33,876 nucleotides of DNA. It comes from a bacterium. GTDB taxonomy: Bacteria > Fidelibacterota > UBA8477 > JABMPR01. This document shows positions 26,601 to 33,876 of this stretch, one piece after another. Under the pieces are notes generated by a model that was given only the letters and a program-made list of their open reading frames with translations, ran no database searches and was not told the DNA's origin. The DNA is taken from the NCBI GenBank assembly GCA_013202895.1, contig JABMPR010000027.1:1-33876 (forward strand), read 5' to 3'. Position 1 is the stretch's first letter. Every line of letters begins with the position of its first letter. A program made the translations under genes and the position numbers.

Positions 26601-27239
26601 ATGAATCTCTATCAACTTCTCCTGGCTGTTCCCGCAATCCTGATTGCCCTGACATTTCATGAATTTGCCCATGCATATGTCGCCTTCCGTTTAGGGGATC
26701 CAACTGCCAAAAATATGGGACGTTTAACCTTGAATCCCCTGGCTCATCTAGATCCCATGGGGACCATAATGATCTTTTTAATCCACTTTGGTTGGGCAAA
26801 GCCCGTTCCCGTCGATCCCAGATATCTGGGGAATCCTAGACGGGATATGATGTGGATTTCGGCCGCAGGACCCCTGATGAATATGGGCCTGGCACTCGTT
26901 TCCGGAATTCTCATCAGGATTATCATCGCTTCAGGTTTGGGCAATACCCACGCTGGAGGATCAGCCCAAATTTTATTTCAGATGCTGTATTTCTCGCTCT
27001 ATATCAACCTGGCATTGGCTTTCTTTAATTTACTGCCCATCCCACCCCTGGATGGTTCCAAGATTATGGCCGGCTTATTACCCCATCGCTATGCCAATAC
27101 CCTGTATTTGATAGAAACCAGAGGTCCTATGATTCTGTTCGGGATTATCATGTTTGGCTGGGTTACAGGTTTTCATGTACTCGGTGTCGTCATTGGTCCA
27201 TTTATTAACTTTTTCTCAGGTTTATTTGCAGGGATCTAA
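26601..27239 (+). CDS. Site-2-protease-family (M50) membrane zinc metalloprotease
   Basis: A 212-residue polytopic membrane protease of the small M50B type. The zinc motif H-E-x-x-H is in the first membrane segment (ALTFHEFAHAYVAF), and the third ligand lies in the family motif LLPIPPLDGSK of a later segment. Other family marks are RLTLNPLAHLDPMGT and WAKPVPVDPRY. There is no PDZ domain, so it belongs to the minimal branch that cleaves membrane-embedded substrates; targets are unknown. Its stop overlaps the ATG of a 59-residue membrane protein (TAATG). Confidence 0.92.
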   Translation: MNLYQLLLAVPAILIALTFHEFAHAYVAFRLGDPTAKNMGRLTLNPLAHLDPMGTIMIFLIHFGWAKPVPVDPRYLGNPRRDMMWISAAGPLMNMGLALVSGILIRIIIASGLGNTHAGGSAQILFQMLYFSLYINLALAFFNLLPIPPLDGSKIMAGLLPHRYANTLYLIETRGPMILFGIIMFGWVTGFHVLGVVIGPFINFFSGLFAGI

Positions 27240-27418
27240 TGCCTGAATTAAAATTTTCCAAGCACCGTCGCCTCAGACGATTTGAGAGCGTAGATACAAA
27301 GAAAAAACGCATTGAGTTTCAGCGTCTCACATCCACAATCCCAAAACGTAGTTTTCTGAGACTCGTGGTCATGGCTGGCATCATTATTTACCTGCTCTAT
27401 TATTTATCCAAAGTATAA
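27239..27418 (+). CDS. Small basic membrane protein (59 residues)
   Basis: A complete short gene, ATG at 27239 overlapping the M50 stop in TAATG and TAA at 27416-27418. The product begins MPELKFSKHRRLRRFES, is strongly basic over its first 40 residues, and has one C-terminal membrane segment (LVVMAGIIIYLLYYLS), so the tail is probably membrane-inserted with the basic part in the cytoplasm. I know no family for it. The start-stop overlap and the 11-nt spacing to the next gene, which leaves almost no unused sequence, support it being real. A link to the M50 protease, as partner or substrate, is possible but unproven. Confidence 0.65.
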   Translation: MPELKFSKHRRLRRFESVDTKKKRIEFQRLTSTIPKRSFLRLVVMAGIIIYLLYYLSKV

Positions 27419-27429
27419 AGGTCGTTCAG

Positions 27430-29121
27430 ATGCAAAAGATTGTAGAATGTGTGCCAAATTTTAGTGAAGGTCGTGATTTAGCCGTTATCGACCAGATCAC
27501 AACAGCGCTCAAACAGGTTGAAGGAGTAACCCTGTTGGATGTTGATCCAGGTGCAGATACCAATCGCACGGTTGTCACCTTTGTTGCTGATCCTGATTCA
27601 GCGGTGGAAGGAGCCTTCCAGGCTATCAAAAGGGCTTCTGAGGTCATTGATATGCGTCAACATTCTGGGGCGCATGCCAGAATGGGAGCCACAGATGTTT
27701 GTCCCTTTATTCCTGTCAGCGGTATCAGCATGGAAGAGTGTGCTGAGCTAGCACGTCAACTGGGTAAACGTGTTGGTGAAGAATTGAATATTCCCGTTTA
27801 CCTCTATGAATATTCAGCAAGTACTCCAGAACGCCAGAATCTTGCAAACATTCGAGCTGGGGAGTACGAAGGTCTGGCTGATAAGCTGAAAGATCCCCAA
27901 TGGAAACCTGACTTTGGCAAGGCAGAATTCAATGCCAGAGCCGGTGCGACCGTCATGGGGGCACGTAAATTTCTGATAGCCTATAATATCAATCTGAACA
28001 CGCGAGATGCGAAAAAAGCCACGGATATTGCGTTAGAAATTAGAGAGGGTGGTAGAAATAAACGGGATCCCAAAACCAAAAGATTTATCCGCGATGAAAA
28101 TGGTGAACCCATTAAACGCCCCGGAACCCTGAAAGCCGTGAAGGCGGTTGGCTGGTATATTAACGAATATAAAATGGCTCAAATCTCCATGAATCTGGTT
28201 GATCAAGAGCTGACTCCCATTCATGTTGCCTTCGATGAAGTGGTCAAACAGGCCGATCTGCGGGGGCTGAGAGTGTCGGGAAGTGAGTTGGTGGGCTTAA
28301 TCCCTCTAAATGCCATGCTGGATGCCGGAAAGTATTTTCTCAAAAAGCAGAACGCCAGCACTGCCGTATCCCAGGCAGAGATCATTCGTATTGCTATCCA
28401 GACTCTGGGCTTAAATGAAATCTCGCGGTTTGATCCTCAGGAACGGATCATAGAATACCAATTGGGCTCCAGTACTCAGCAAAAGCTGGTTGATCGGCTG
28501 GTAACAAATTTTGTAGATGAACTCGCTTCAGATTCCCCAGCTCCTGGAGGTGGATCAGTATCCGCATTGGGATCTGCCATGGCAGCTGGTCTTGCCAATA
28601 TGGTAGGTGTATTGACTTTCAACAAAAAAGGCTATCAAGATCATTGGGACGAAATTGAAGAATTAAGCAATGAGGCTCAGGCTTTAAAAGATACCTTTTT
28701 ATACCTGGTGGATGAGGATACGCGATCTTTTAATCAGGTCATGACAGCAATGCGGCTCCCTAAAAAAAGTACCGAGCAGAAAAGCATTCGCGATCAAGCA
28801 GTTCAGGAAGCCACCATCTACTCCGCCAGGATTCCCCTTGAAGTCATGCAGCATTCCCTGAAAACGATGAAGCTGGCAGGACGGATGGCTGAAATTGGCA
28901 ACCAGAATTCGTTGTCGGATGCAGGAGTTGCTCTGCTCCAGGCTAGAGCAGGGCTGGAAGGTGCTGCAATGAACGTTCTGATCAACATCCCGGGAATAGA
29001 GGATAAAGATCTGGTGACAGATTTTGAAACACAGGTGGCTGATCTCAGGGATGAGGCAAAGGTCCTCGCAGAAGAGACCCTTTCAGATATCGATACCAAA
29101 CTCAAAACTCCAGGCGCATAA
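27430..29121 (+). CDS. ftcD: Bifunctional glutamate formiminotransferase / formimidoyltetrahydrofolate cyclodeaminase
   Basis: A 563-residue fusion that acts in histidine breakdown and one-carbon metabolism: it moves the formimino group from formiminoglutamate to tetrahydrofolate, then releases ammonia to give methenyl-tetrahydrofolate. The N-terminal transferase part (about 1-330) has CVPNFSEGRD, DPGADTNRTV, catalytic His82 in HSGAHARMGATDVCPF, and FNARAGATVMGAR. The C-terminal cyclodeaminase (about 350-555) has DELASDSPAPGGGSVSA, a dense helical region and SDAGVALLQARAGLEGAA. The full-length fusion is like the animal enzyme; many bacteria have separate proteins. AAGGT 7 nt before the ATG is the ribosome site. 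It is probably cotranscribed with the M50 gene, and mutL follows after 14 nt. No other histidine-degradation gene is in the window. Confidence 0.95.
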   Translation: MQKIVECVPNFSEGRDLAVIDQITTALKQVEGVTLLDVDPGADTNRTVVTFVADPDSAVEGAFQAIKRASEVIDMRQHSGAHARMGATDVCPFIPVSGISMEECAELARQLGKRVGEELNIPVYLYEYSASTPERQNLANIRAGEYEGLADKLKDPQWKPDFGKAEFNARAGATVMGARKFLIAYNINLNTRDAKKATDIALEIREGGRNKRDPKTKRFIRDENGEPIKRPGTLKAVKAVGWYINEYKMAQISMNLVDQELTPIHVAFDEVVKQADLRGLRVSGSELVGLIPLNAMLDAGKYFLKKQNASTAVSQAEIIRIAIQTLGLNEISRFDPQERIIEYQLGSSTQQKLVDRLVTNFVDELASDSPAPGGGSVSALGSAMAAGLANMVGVLTFNKKGYQDHWDEIEELSNEAQALKDTFLYLVDEDTRSFNQVMTAMRLPKKSTEQKSIRDQAVQEATIYSARIPLEVMQHSLKTMKLAGRMAEIGNQNSLSDAGVALLQARAGLEGAAMNVLINIPGIEDKDLVTDFETQVADLRDEAKVLAEETLSDIDTKLKTPGA

Positions 29122-29135
29122 AGCTCAATAATTCT

Positions 29136-30908
29136 ATGGCTCGCATCCAAATTCTTCCTGAAAATCTCTGCAATAAAATTGCAGCTGGTGAAGTCGTCCA
29201 AAGACCGGCATCCGTAGTCAAAGAGTTGCTTGAGAATAGTATTGATGCAGAAGCGACCATAATTGAAATTAATATAGCTAATGGCGGGCGGGATCTGATC
29301 CAGGTTAAGGATGATGGCATCGGTCTGGCAAAAGATGAATTAGAACTGGCACTTCAACGACATGCCACTAGTAAGATTGCTGAAATTGAGGACCTGTTTA
29401 AAATCAAAACAATGGGTTTTCGGGGTGAGGCCTTACCCAGTATAGCCTCTGTAGCCATGCTGGAAATGGTATCCAAGGCTCGCGAGGCGGAGAATGCCTG
29501 GTCACTGGAGGTTCAAGCCGGACGAGGTGGAGCTCTTAAACCATCAGCCTGGGAATCCGGCACTCGCATCACAGTTAAAAACCTGTTCTTTAATGTGCCG
29601 GCTCGATTAAAATTTCTCAAAGCCAAACGGACTGAGCTCAACCACATTATCGAGAGAGTGAAACCACTGGCTCTGATCCATCCCCAGATCGCCTTTAAGT
29701 TGGTGTCTGATGAAAAAGTTATATTTGATCTCAGAAAATCAACACGTGAAGAGCGAATCTCGTCAATATTTGGCAGCGGATATAAAGGCAAAATCATAGA
29801 GGTGGAAGATGCTCGGGGTAATATTAAGGTATCCGGATTTATCGGGAACCTGGACCTGGTCCGCGTCGCCAGAGGGGAGCAATATCTTTCCATCAACCAG
29901 CGCCCAATCTCCGATCGGCTGATAAACAATGCGGTGTACCAGGCTTATAAATCACTCATACAGCGCGGTGAATTTCCCTTTTACATGTTGGATATCTCGG
30001 TTCCGCTAAATGAGGTTGATGTAAATGTTCATCCCACAAAAACTGAGGTAAAATTTAATGATGAATGGCGGGTTTATCATGTGGTTAAAGAAACCGTGGA
30101 AAATGGGTTACGTCAAACCTTGAAAATGATGCCAGGCTTCCGGGATCGACCAGGACCACCTCAAATGTTTGCGCCAGATGGTACCGGGGCTCCCCAAACC
30201 AGCTTTAGTATACCCTCCGCTGGTAGGTATGATACACCGCTTCAGATGCGTACCAACGAGGAAAGCGAAATCCTTCAAAAGGCTCGACAATTCAGCCAGG
30301 TTTTGGATCAGGCATCAGCCGAAGGCAAACCTCATCGAGCAGCTGGAGGCTTCATCTGGCAGGTTCACAACAAATATATCCTCAGTCAGATAAATAATGG
30401 TATAGCAATCATTGACCAACACGTTGCCCATGAACGAGTCCTCTATGAAGAGGCTCTCAAGGATATGAATGAGAGTAAGGGGAGTCCACAGCAGTTACTG
30501 TTTCCAGAGACAAAAGAGTTTTCGGCTGATGATTATAATATCCTGGTTGATATTATTCCAGCGTTGAACAACCTGGGGTTCCGACTGCGAGAGTTTGGTC
30601 CGCGAACCATCTTTGTGGAGGCTGTTCCCACCGGGATGCGGGGTGGCAATGAGGGCAGTATCCTCAAAGAGATCATCGATCATTATCGGGAGAACCGTGT
30701 TTTTGATTATTCTCCTGCTAAGCGCCTGGCGGCATCATACTCGTGTAAAGCAGCCGTAAAAGCTGGTGATCCGCTTATTGAGGAAGAAATGCGGGTGTTA
30801 GTAGATCGGCTATTTGCCACTGAGAATCCCTTTTATTGCCCCCACGGTCGTCCAATTATCATTAACCTCAGTATTGACGAACTTGACAAACGCTTCGAAC
30901 GGCATTAG
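29136..30908 (+). CDS. mutL: DNA mismatch repair protein MutL
   Basis: A 590-residue MutL. The N-terminal GHKL ATPase has IAAGEVVQRPASVVKELLEN, DDGIGL, RHATSKI and GFRGEALPSIA; the transducer domain has NQRPISD and VNVHPTKTEV. A linker (about 335-395) leads to the C-terminal dimerisation domain with the metal-dependent endonuclease motif in the form D-Q-H-V-x2-E-x4-E (DQHVAHERVLYEE; usually DQHA), SCKAAVKAGD and FYCPHGRPIIINLS. It should therefore be a nicking MutL that couples MutS recognition to strand cleavage. It starts 14 nt after ftcD, and miaA follows it, an order common to many bacteria. Confidence 0.97.
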   Translation: MARIQILPENLCNKIAAGEVVQRPASVVKELLENSIDAEATIIEINIANGGRDLIQVKDDGIGLAKDELELALQRHATSKIAEIEDLFKIKTMGFRGEALPSIASVAMLEMVSKAREAENAWSLEVQAGRGGALKPSAWESGTRITVKNLFFNVPARLKFLKAKRTELNHIIERVKPLALIHPQIAFKLVSDEKVIFDLRKSTREERISSIFGSGYKGKIIEVEDARGNIKVSGFIGNLDLVRVARGEQYLSINQRPISDRLINNAVYQAYKSLIQRGEFPFYMLDISVPLNEVDVNVHPTKTEVKFNDEWRVYHVVKETVENGLRQTLKMMPGFRDRPGPPQMFAPDGTGAPQTSFSIPSAGRYDTPLQMRTNEESEILQKARQFSQVLDQASAEGKPHRAAGGFIWQVHNKYILSQINNGIAIIDQHVAHERVLYEEALKDMNESKGSPQQLLFPETKEFSADDYNILVDIIPALNNLGFRLREFGPRTIFVEAVPTGMRGGNEGSILKEIIDHYRENRVFDYSPAKRLAASYSCKAAVKAGDPLIEEEMRVLVDRLFATENPFYCPHGRPIIINLSIDELDKRFERH

Positions 30909-30938
30909 AAACTCTTTTTGGGGCATAAGCCGGCGATC

Positions 30939-31850
30939 ATGAAGCCCATTAAAATCCACAATCAACTTCTCGACCATCCCGACACGGATTATCTCATCCT
31001 GGCTGGTCCAACGGCTGTTGGAAAAACTGAGATGGTCATTTCACTCAGTAAGCAATATGATATTGAAGTGATCAGCGCTGATTCCCGACAGATTTATAAG
31101 GACATGAATATCGGTACGGCCACTCCTGAACCCAAATTTGTTGCTAGCTTGCCCCACCATTTGCTAAATGAATTGCATCCCGATGTGGTTTGGAATGCCG
31201 CAGATTTTTACCAGAGAGCACGAGAATTGATTCTGGATGTTATGGACAGGGGTAATCTGCCCGTAGTGGTTGGGGGGGCCGGTTTGTATTTGGACGCCCT
31301 GCGCTATGGTCTATTTGATGATCAATATAAAGATCCTGGTATTCGTCAAAAATACCAGGAAAAAGTTGATGGGGGTGAAGCTGAGCGGCTTTGGGAGAAA
31401 TTGAAGAAACTTGATCCAGAGTATGCAGAAACCTTCCACCACAATAATCATAAGAAATTGATGCGTGCTTTCGAGATCTATGAATCCACTGGCATGGTAC
31501 CCTCAAAGGTCTTTTCGGACAACGTTGACCCGTTTACCCAAAAGGAATTGTTTGTTGTGCTGGGCCGGAATCGGCAAGAATTATATGAACGTATCAACCT
31601 GCGTGTATTGACTATGCTGGATGCCGGGCTTCTCGATGAATGCAAAAAACTTTTGACTCTTGGCTATTCCCCTGAATTGTACCCCATGCGTACTATTGGT
31701 TATAAAGAAGCTTATGCCTTTCTGAGAGGTGAGCTAAGCGAGGTGGAAATGATCGAATTTATCCAGAAGAATACACGGAACTTTGCCAAACGTCAACTTA
31801 CCTGGTTCCGCAATCATCCCTTTGATCACTGGATCGATCTGGGCTCATGA
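30939..31850 (+). CDS. miaA: tRNA dimethylallyltransferase MiaA
   Basis: A 303-residue enzyme that transfers a dimethylallyl group to A37 of tRNAs reading UNN codons. Motifs: P-loop AGPTAVGKTE, ADSRQIYKDMNIGT (substrate-binding Asp-Ser), PHHLLN, VVGGAGLYLDALRYG, the tRNA-binding region NHKKLMRAFEIYE, and PMRTIGYKEAYAFL with KNTRNFAKRQLTWFR. I chose ATG 30939 over TTG 30918: the remaining N-terminus (MKPIKIHNQLL) is adequate and the ribosome site is weak for both. It follows mutL by 30 nt and ends just before a bidirectional terminator. Confidence 0.96.
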   Translation: MKPIKIHNQLLDHPDTDYLILAGPTAVGKTEMVISLSKQYDIEVISADSRQIYKDMNIGTATPEPKFVASLPHHLLNELHPDVVWNAADFYQRARELILDVMDRGNLPVVVGGAGLYLDALRYGLFDDQYKDPGIRQKYQEKVDGGEAERLWEKLKKLDPEYAETFHHNNHKKLMRAFEIYESTGMVPSKVFSDNVDPFTQKELFVVLGRNRQELYERINLRVLTMLDAGLLDECKKLLTLGYSPELYPMRTIGYKEAYAFLRGELSEVEMIEFIQKNTRNFAKRQLTWFRNHPFDHWIDLGS

Positions 31851-31881
31851 TTCCAATATCTTACTAGAGCCACCAAGAATA

Positions 31882-31909
31882 AAAAAGCCTCGGATTTCCG
31901 AGGCTTTTT
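31882..31909. terminator. Bidirectional intrinsic terminator between miaA and nrdJ
   Basis: A perfect 12-bp hairpin: AAAAAGCCTCGG (31882-31893), loop ATTT, CCGAGGCTTTTT (31898-31909). The T tract serves miaA on the plus strand and the A tract becomes a T tract for the convergent ribonucleotide reductase gene on the minus strand. Confidence 0.92.
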
Positions 31910-31932
31910 ATTATGCAATTATCACATGTTTC

Positions 31933-33876
31933 TTAGCACTTTGAATACCCGCAATTATGACACAGAAGACAACCCCCTTCATGAGAGATTGAGGAACTGC
32001 ATTCAGGGCAGATCGTCATTGCCTTTGAGGTCGCAGGCTCAACCATGTTAAAGGCGCCGCCCCCTGTCTCATCGGGCTCTTGCTGGCGGAGCAGTGCAGC
32101 TCCCTTTTCTCTGGGTGCAGTCAAATTGAATTCTTCAAGATGATGCTCCAAAGCTTTGCCAATAGCATCTGGAGTTGAGAGGATCAGTTGACCATTTTCC
32201 CATACCGGGTTTGGACCGCTAATTCCCTTGAGCTGTTTAATAATTTCGCCAGCATCCATTCCACTTCTCAATGAAAGTGAAATCAAACGGCTGATTGCCT
32301 CAGCCTGAGCTGCAGCGTTTCCACCCGCTTTCCCAATTGTAGTAAAGATTTCACAAAGACCATTTTCATCGTGGTTAATGGTGATATACAAGGTTCCCTC
32401 ACCAGTGCGAATCCGATGTGTAACACCAAAAGTATCTTTAGGTCGCATTCTTGGACGAAGGCTGGGAGGATTAAGAGCAGCTTCATGATCTACCACGGGG
32501 GTAACTTCGTTGAGGGCTGCTTTCTCGTCGGCTCGCTCAGTTATGAGGATTCCTTCACGACTGCCCTCTCGGTATACTGTAATACCCTTTAGCCCAGCCT
32601 TATATGCTGCCATATAGATATCCGCTACCGTTTCTACTGTTGCATCTTCTGGCAGGTTCACCGTGGAGCTGATTGAGGCATCAATGTAACGTTGGATGGT
32701 ACCCTGCATCTTGACTCTGAAATAGGGATCAATATCGTGGGCAGTAACGACTGAATCAGGCAGGTTTTTATCATTGCCATATTTTTGCTGAATGGTTGGA
32801 TGGACTACTTTGAATTCATCAAACTCTTCGCCATAGGCATCATTTTTCTTTACACGACGTTTGTAGCTCACATTGAATATAGGTTCCACACCGGAACTGA
32901 CCTGGGCGACGATGGCACCAGATCCTGTTGGAGCCACAGTCAGGATGGTAGCATTTCGGATGCCATAAGTTTTTATATCTTCCTGGATATCATCGGACAG
33001 ACTTTGGATAAATTTACTTTTTTTGTAGCCCTCCCACTGGTACTTGGGGAAGGAGCCCTTCTCTTTTGCCAACTCGATAGAAGTTTTATATGCTGTCCTC
33101 GAAAGTGTCTGCATGACCTTTTCTACAGCCTTAAGTGCCTCCTCAGTATCATATTTAATATCCTGAAGCATAAGCATATCAGCTAATCCAAGAATGCCCA
33201 GTCCAACCCGTCGATCTGCCAGGGCGTTCTTTTTCTGATCTTCCAGGGCATGACGATCAGCATTATAATCAATCACATTATCTAGATAACGCACACTGAG
33301 CCGGACGGTGTCCGTAAATTCATCCCACAGGAAATCACCATCGGAGTTGACAAAGCGAGCCAGATTTATGGCTCCCAGATTACAGGCTCCACCAGCTGGC
33401 AAGGGTTGCTCACCGCAGGGATTGGTGCTTACCAGGGGACTGCAATATTCTGCATTATGGTAGTCTACCATGGTGTCCCAAAAGATAATACCAGGTTCCG
33501 CACTGGCGTGGGCAGCTCTATTGATTTTGTCCCACAGTTCACGAGCCCGAATTGTTTCGTATACCTGATCATTCCAACGCAGCTCAAAATCGGTATCCAG
33601 ATCAACCGCTTCCATGAACTCATGGGTGAGCAGCACTGAAATGTTGGAATACTTTACTTTGTTCAGATCACGTTTAATATCAATAAATTCTCCAATATCG
33701 GGGTGATCAACTCGCAATGTCTGCATATTGGCACCGCGTCGACCATGTTGAGCTATCGTATTGGTGTTTTCACTAAAAAGATTCATGAATCCCACCGGTC
33801 CACAGGATTCACCACCAGTGCCATTGATTTCTGAGCCCTTGGGACGCAGGATGGAAAGGTCATGTCCGCAACCTCC
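31933..33876 (-). CDS. nrdJ: B12-dependent (class II) ribonucleotide reductase, N-terminus outside window
   Basis: C-terminal 647 residues of an adenosylcobalamin-dependent ribonucleoside reductase, making deoxyribonucleotides with or without oxygen. The frame is open to the window edge: GGCGHDLSILRPKG and GTGGESCGP precede the GTG at 33795, so that GTG is internal. Radical and redox residues are present: thiyl Cys and Glu in STNPCGEQPL and the second redox Cys 11 residues later in GGACNLGAINL. Also visible are RRVGLGILGLADML and APTGSGAIVAQVSSGVEP. The protein ends with a cysteine-rich tail, ICPECSSSI then CLLCHNCGYSKC, the usual zinc-binding or thiol-shuttling end of this class. It converges on miaA at a shared terminator. 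Confidence 0.96.
   Translation of the reverse strand, partial: GGCGHDLSILRPKGSEINGTGGESCGPVGFMNLFSENTNTIAQHGRRGANMQTLRVDHPDIGEFIDIKRDLNKVKYSNISVLLTHEFMEAVDLDTDFELRWNDQVYETIRARELWDKINRAAHASAEPGIIFWDTMVDYHNAEYCSPLVSTNPCGEQPLPAGGACNLGAINLARFVNSDGDFLWDEFTDTVRLSVRYLDNVIDYNADRHALEDQKKNALADRRVGLGILGLADMLMLQDIKYDTEEALKAVEKVMQTLSRTAYKTSIELAKEKGSFPKYQWEGYKKSKFIQSLSDDIQEDIKTYGIRNATILTVAPTGSGAIVAQVSSGVEPIFNVSYKRRVKKNDAYGEEFDEFKVVHPTIQQKYGNDKNLPDSVVTAHDIDPYFRVKMQGTIQRYIDASISSTVNLPEDATVETVADIYMAAYKAGLKGITVYREGSREGILITERADEKAALNEVTPVVDHEAALNPPSLRPRMRPKDTFGVTHRIRTGEGTLYITINHDENGLCEIFTTIGKAGGNAAAQAEAISRLISLSLRSGMDAGEIIKQLKGISGPNPVWENGQLILSTPDAIGKALEHHLEEFNLTAPREKGAALLRQQEPDETGGGAFNMVEPATSKAMTICPECSSSISHEGGCLLCHNCGYSKC

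Noticed and set aside
29513-29929. 138-codon minus-strand open frame inside mutL
   Set aside because: mutL is intact and conserved along the same stretch, so this is a shadow frame.

Overview
The window is a bacterial chromosomal segment with two parts. Roughly the first 22 kb is an accessory, envelope- and secretion-related region; the last 12 kb is housekeeping. The organism looks like a member of the FCB superphylum. Five secreted proteins show features typical of that group: type IX secretion (T9SS)-type C-terminal sorting domains with a PNPF core (YPNPFN in three), gingipain-like C25 domains, nidogen-like modules and dockerins. Candidatus Marinimicrobia (Neomarinimicrobiota, SAR406) or a related lineage is my best guess. 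It rests on protein architecture, not on a marker-gene tree.

Region 1 (2-3392) is the end of a poly-gamma-glutamate locus: the tail of pgsC, pgsW, a secreted protein with an internally duplicated beta-rich domain, and an outer-membrane beta-barrel. The four genes overlap by 8, 8 and 1 nt, so they form one translationally coupled unit. The last two are candidates for moving or holding the polymer at the outer envelope.

Region 2 (3423-17571) is a run of co-directional exported proteins: a lipoprotein with LVIVD-like repeats, a giant C25-like protein ending in a dockerin, a protein with about 16 repeats of about 55 residues and a sorting domain, an M14 zinc carboxypeptidase with a sorting domain, and a second C25-like protein with a sorting domain. 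A strong intrinsic terminator closes this run at 17611-17641. After a gap of about 360 nt with no convincing gene comes a third C25-like protein (18001-22152) with both dockerin and sorting domain. An OmpR/PhoB-type response regulator and a histidine kinase follow.

The most notable signal is in the three C25-like proteins. All keep the nucleophile-position cysteine and the surrounding fold motifs. In each, the position of the catalytic histidine in the usual GHG motif is an aromatic residue (Phe, Trp or Tyr). They may be non-canonical or inactive relatives with an adhesive or structural role.

Region 3 (24442-33876) is housekeeping: an FKBP peptidyl-prolyl isomerase and a thioredoxin-like protein (+); a YkgJ-type cysteine-cluster protein and an SDR protein without the canonical YxxxK motif (-); an M50 membrane metalloprotease with its own promoter, overlapping a 59-residue membrane protein; bifunctional formiminotransferase/cyclodeaminase; mutL; miaA; a bidirectional terminator; and on the minus strand the C-terminal 647 residues of a B12-dependent ribonucleotide reductase that runs off the window. 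I saw no tRNA, rRNA, CRISPR array, insertion sequence or phage gene.
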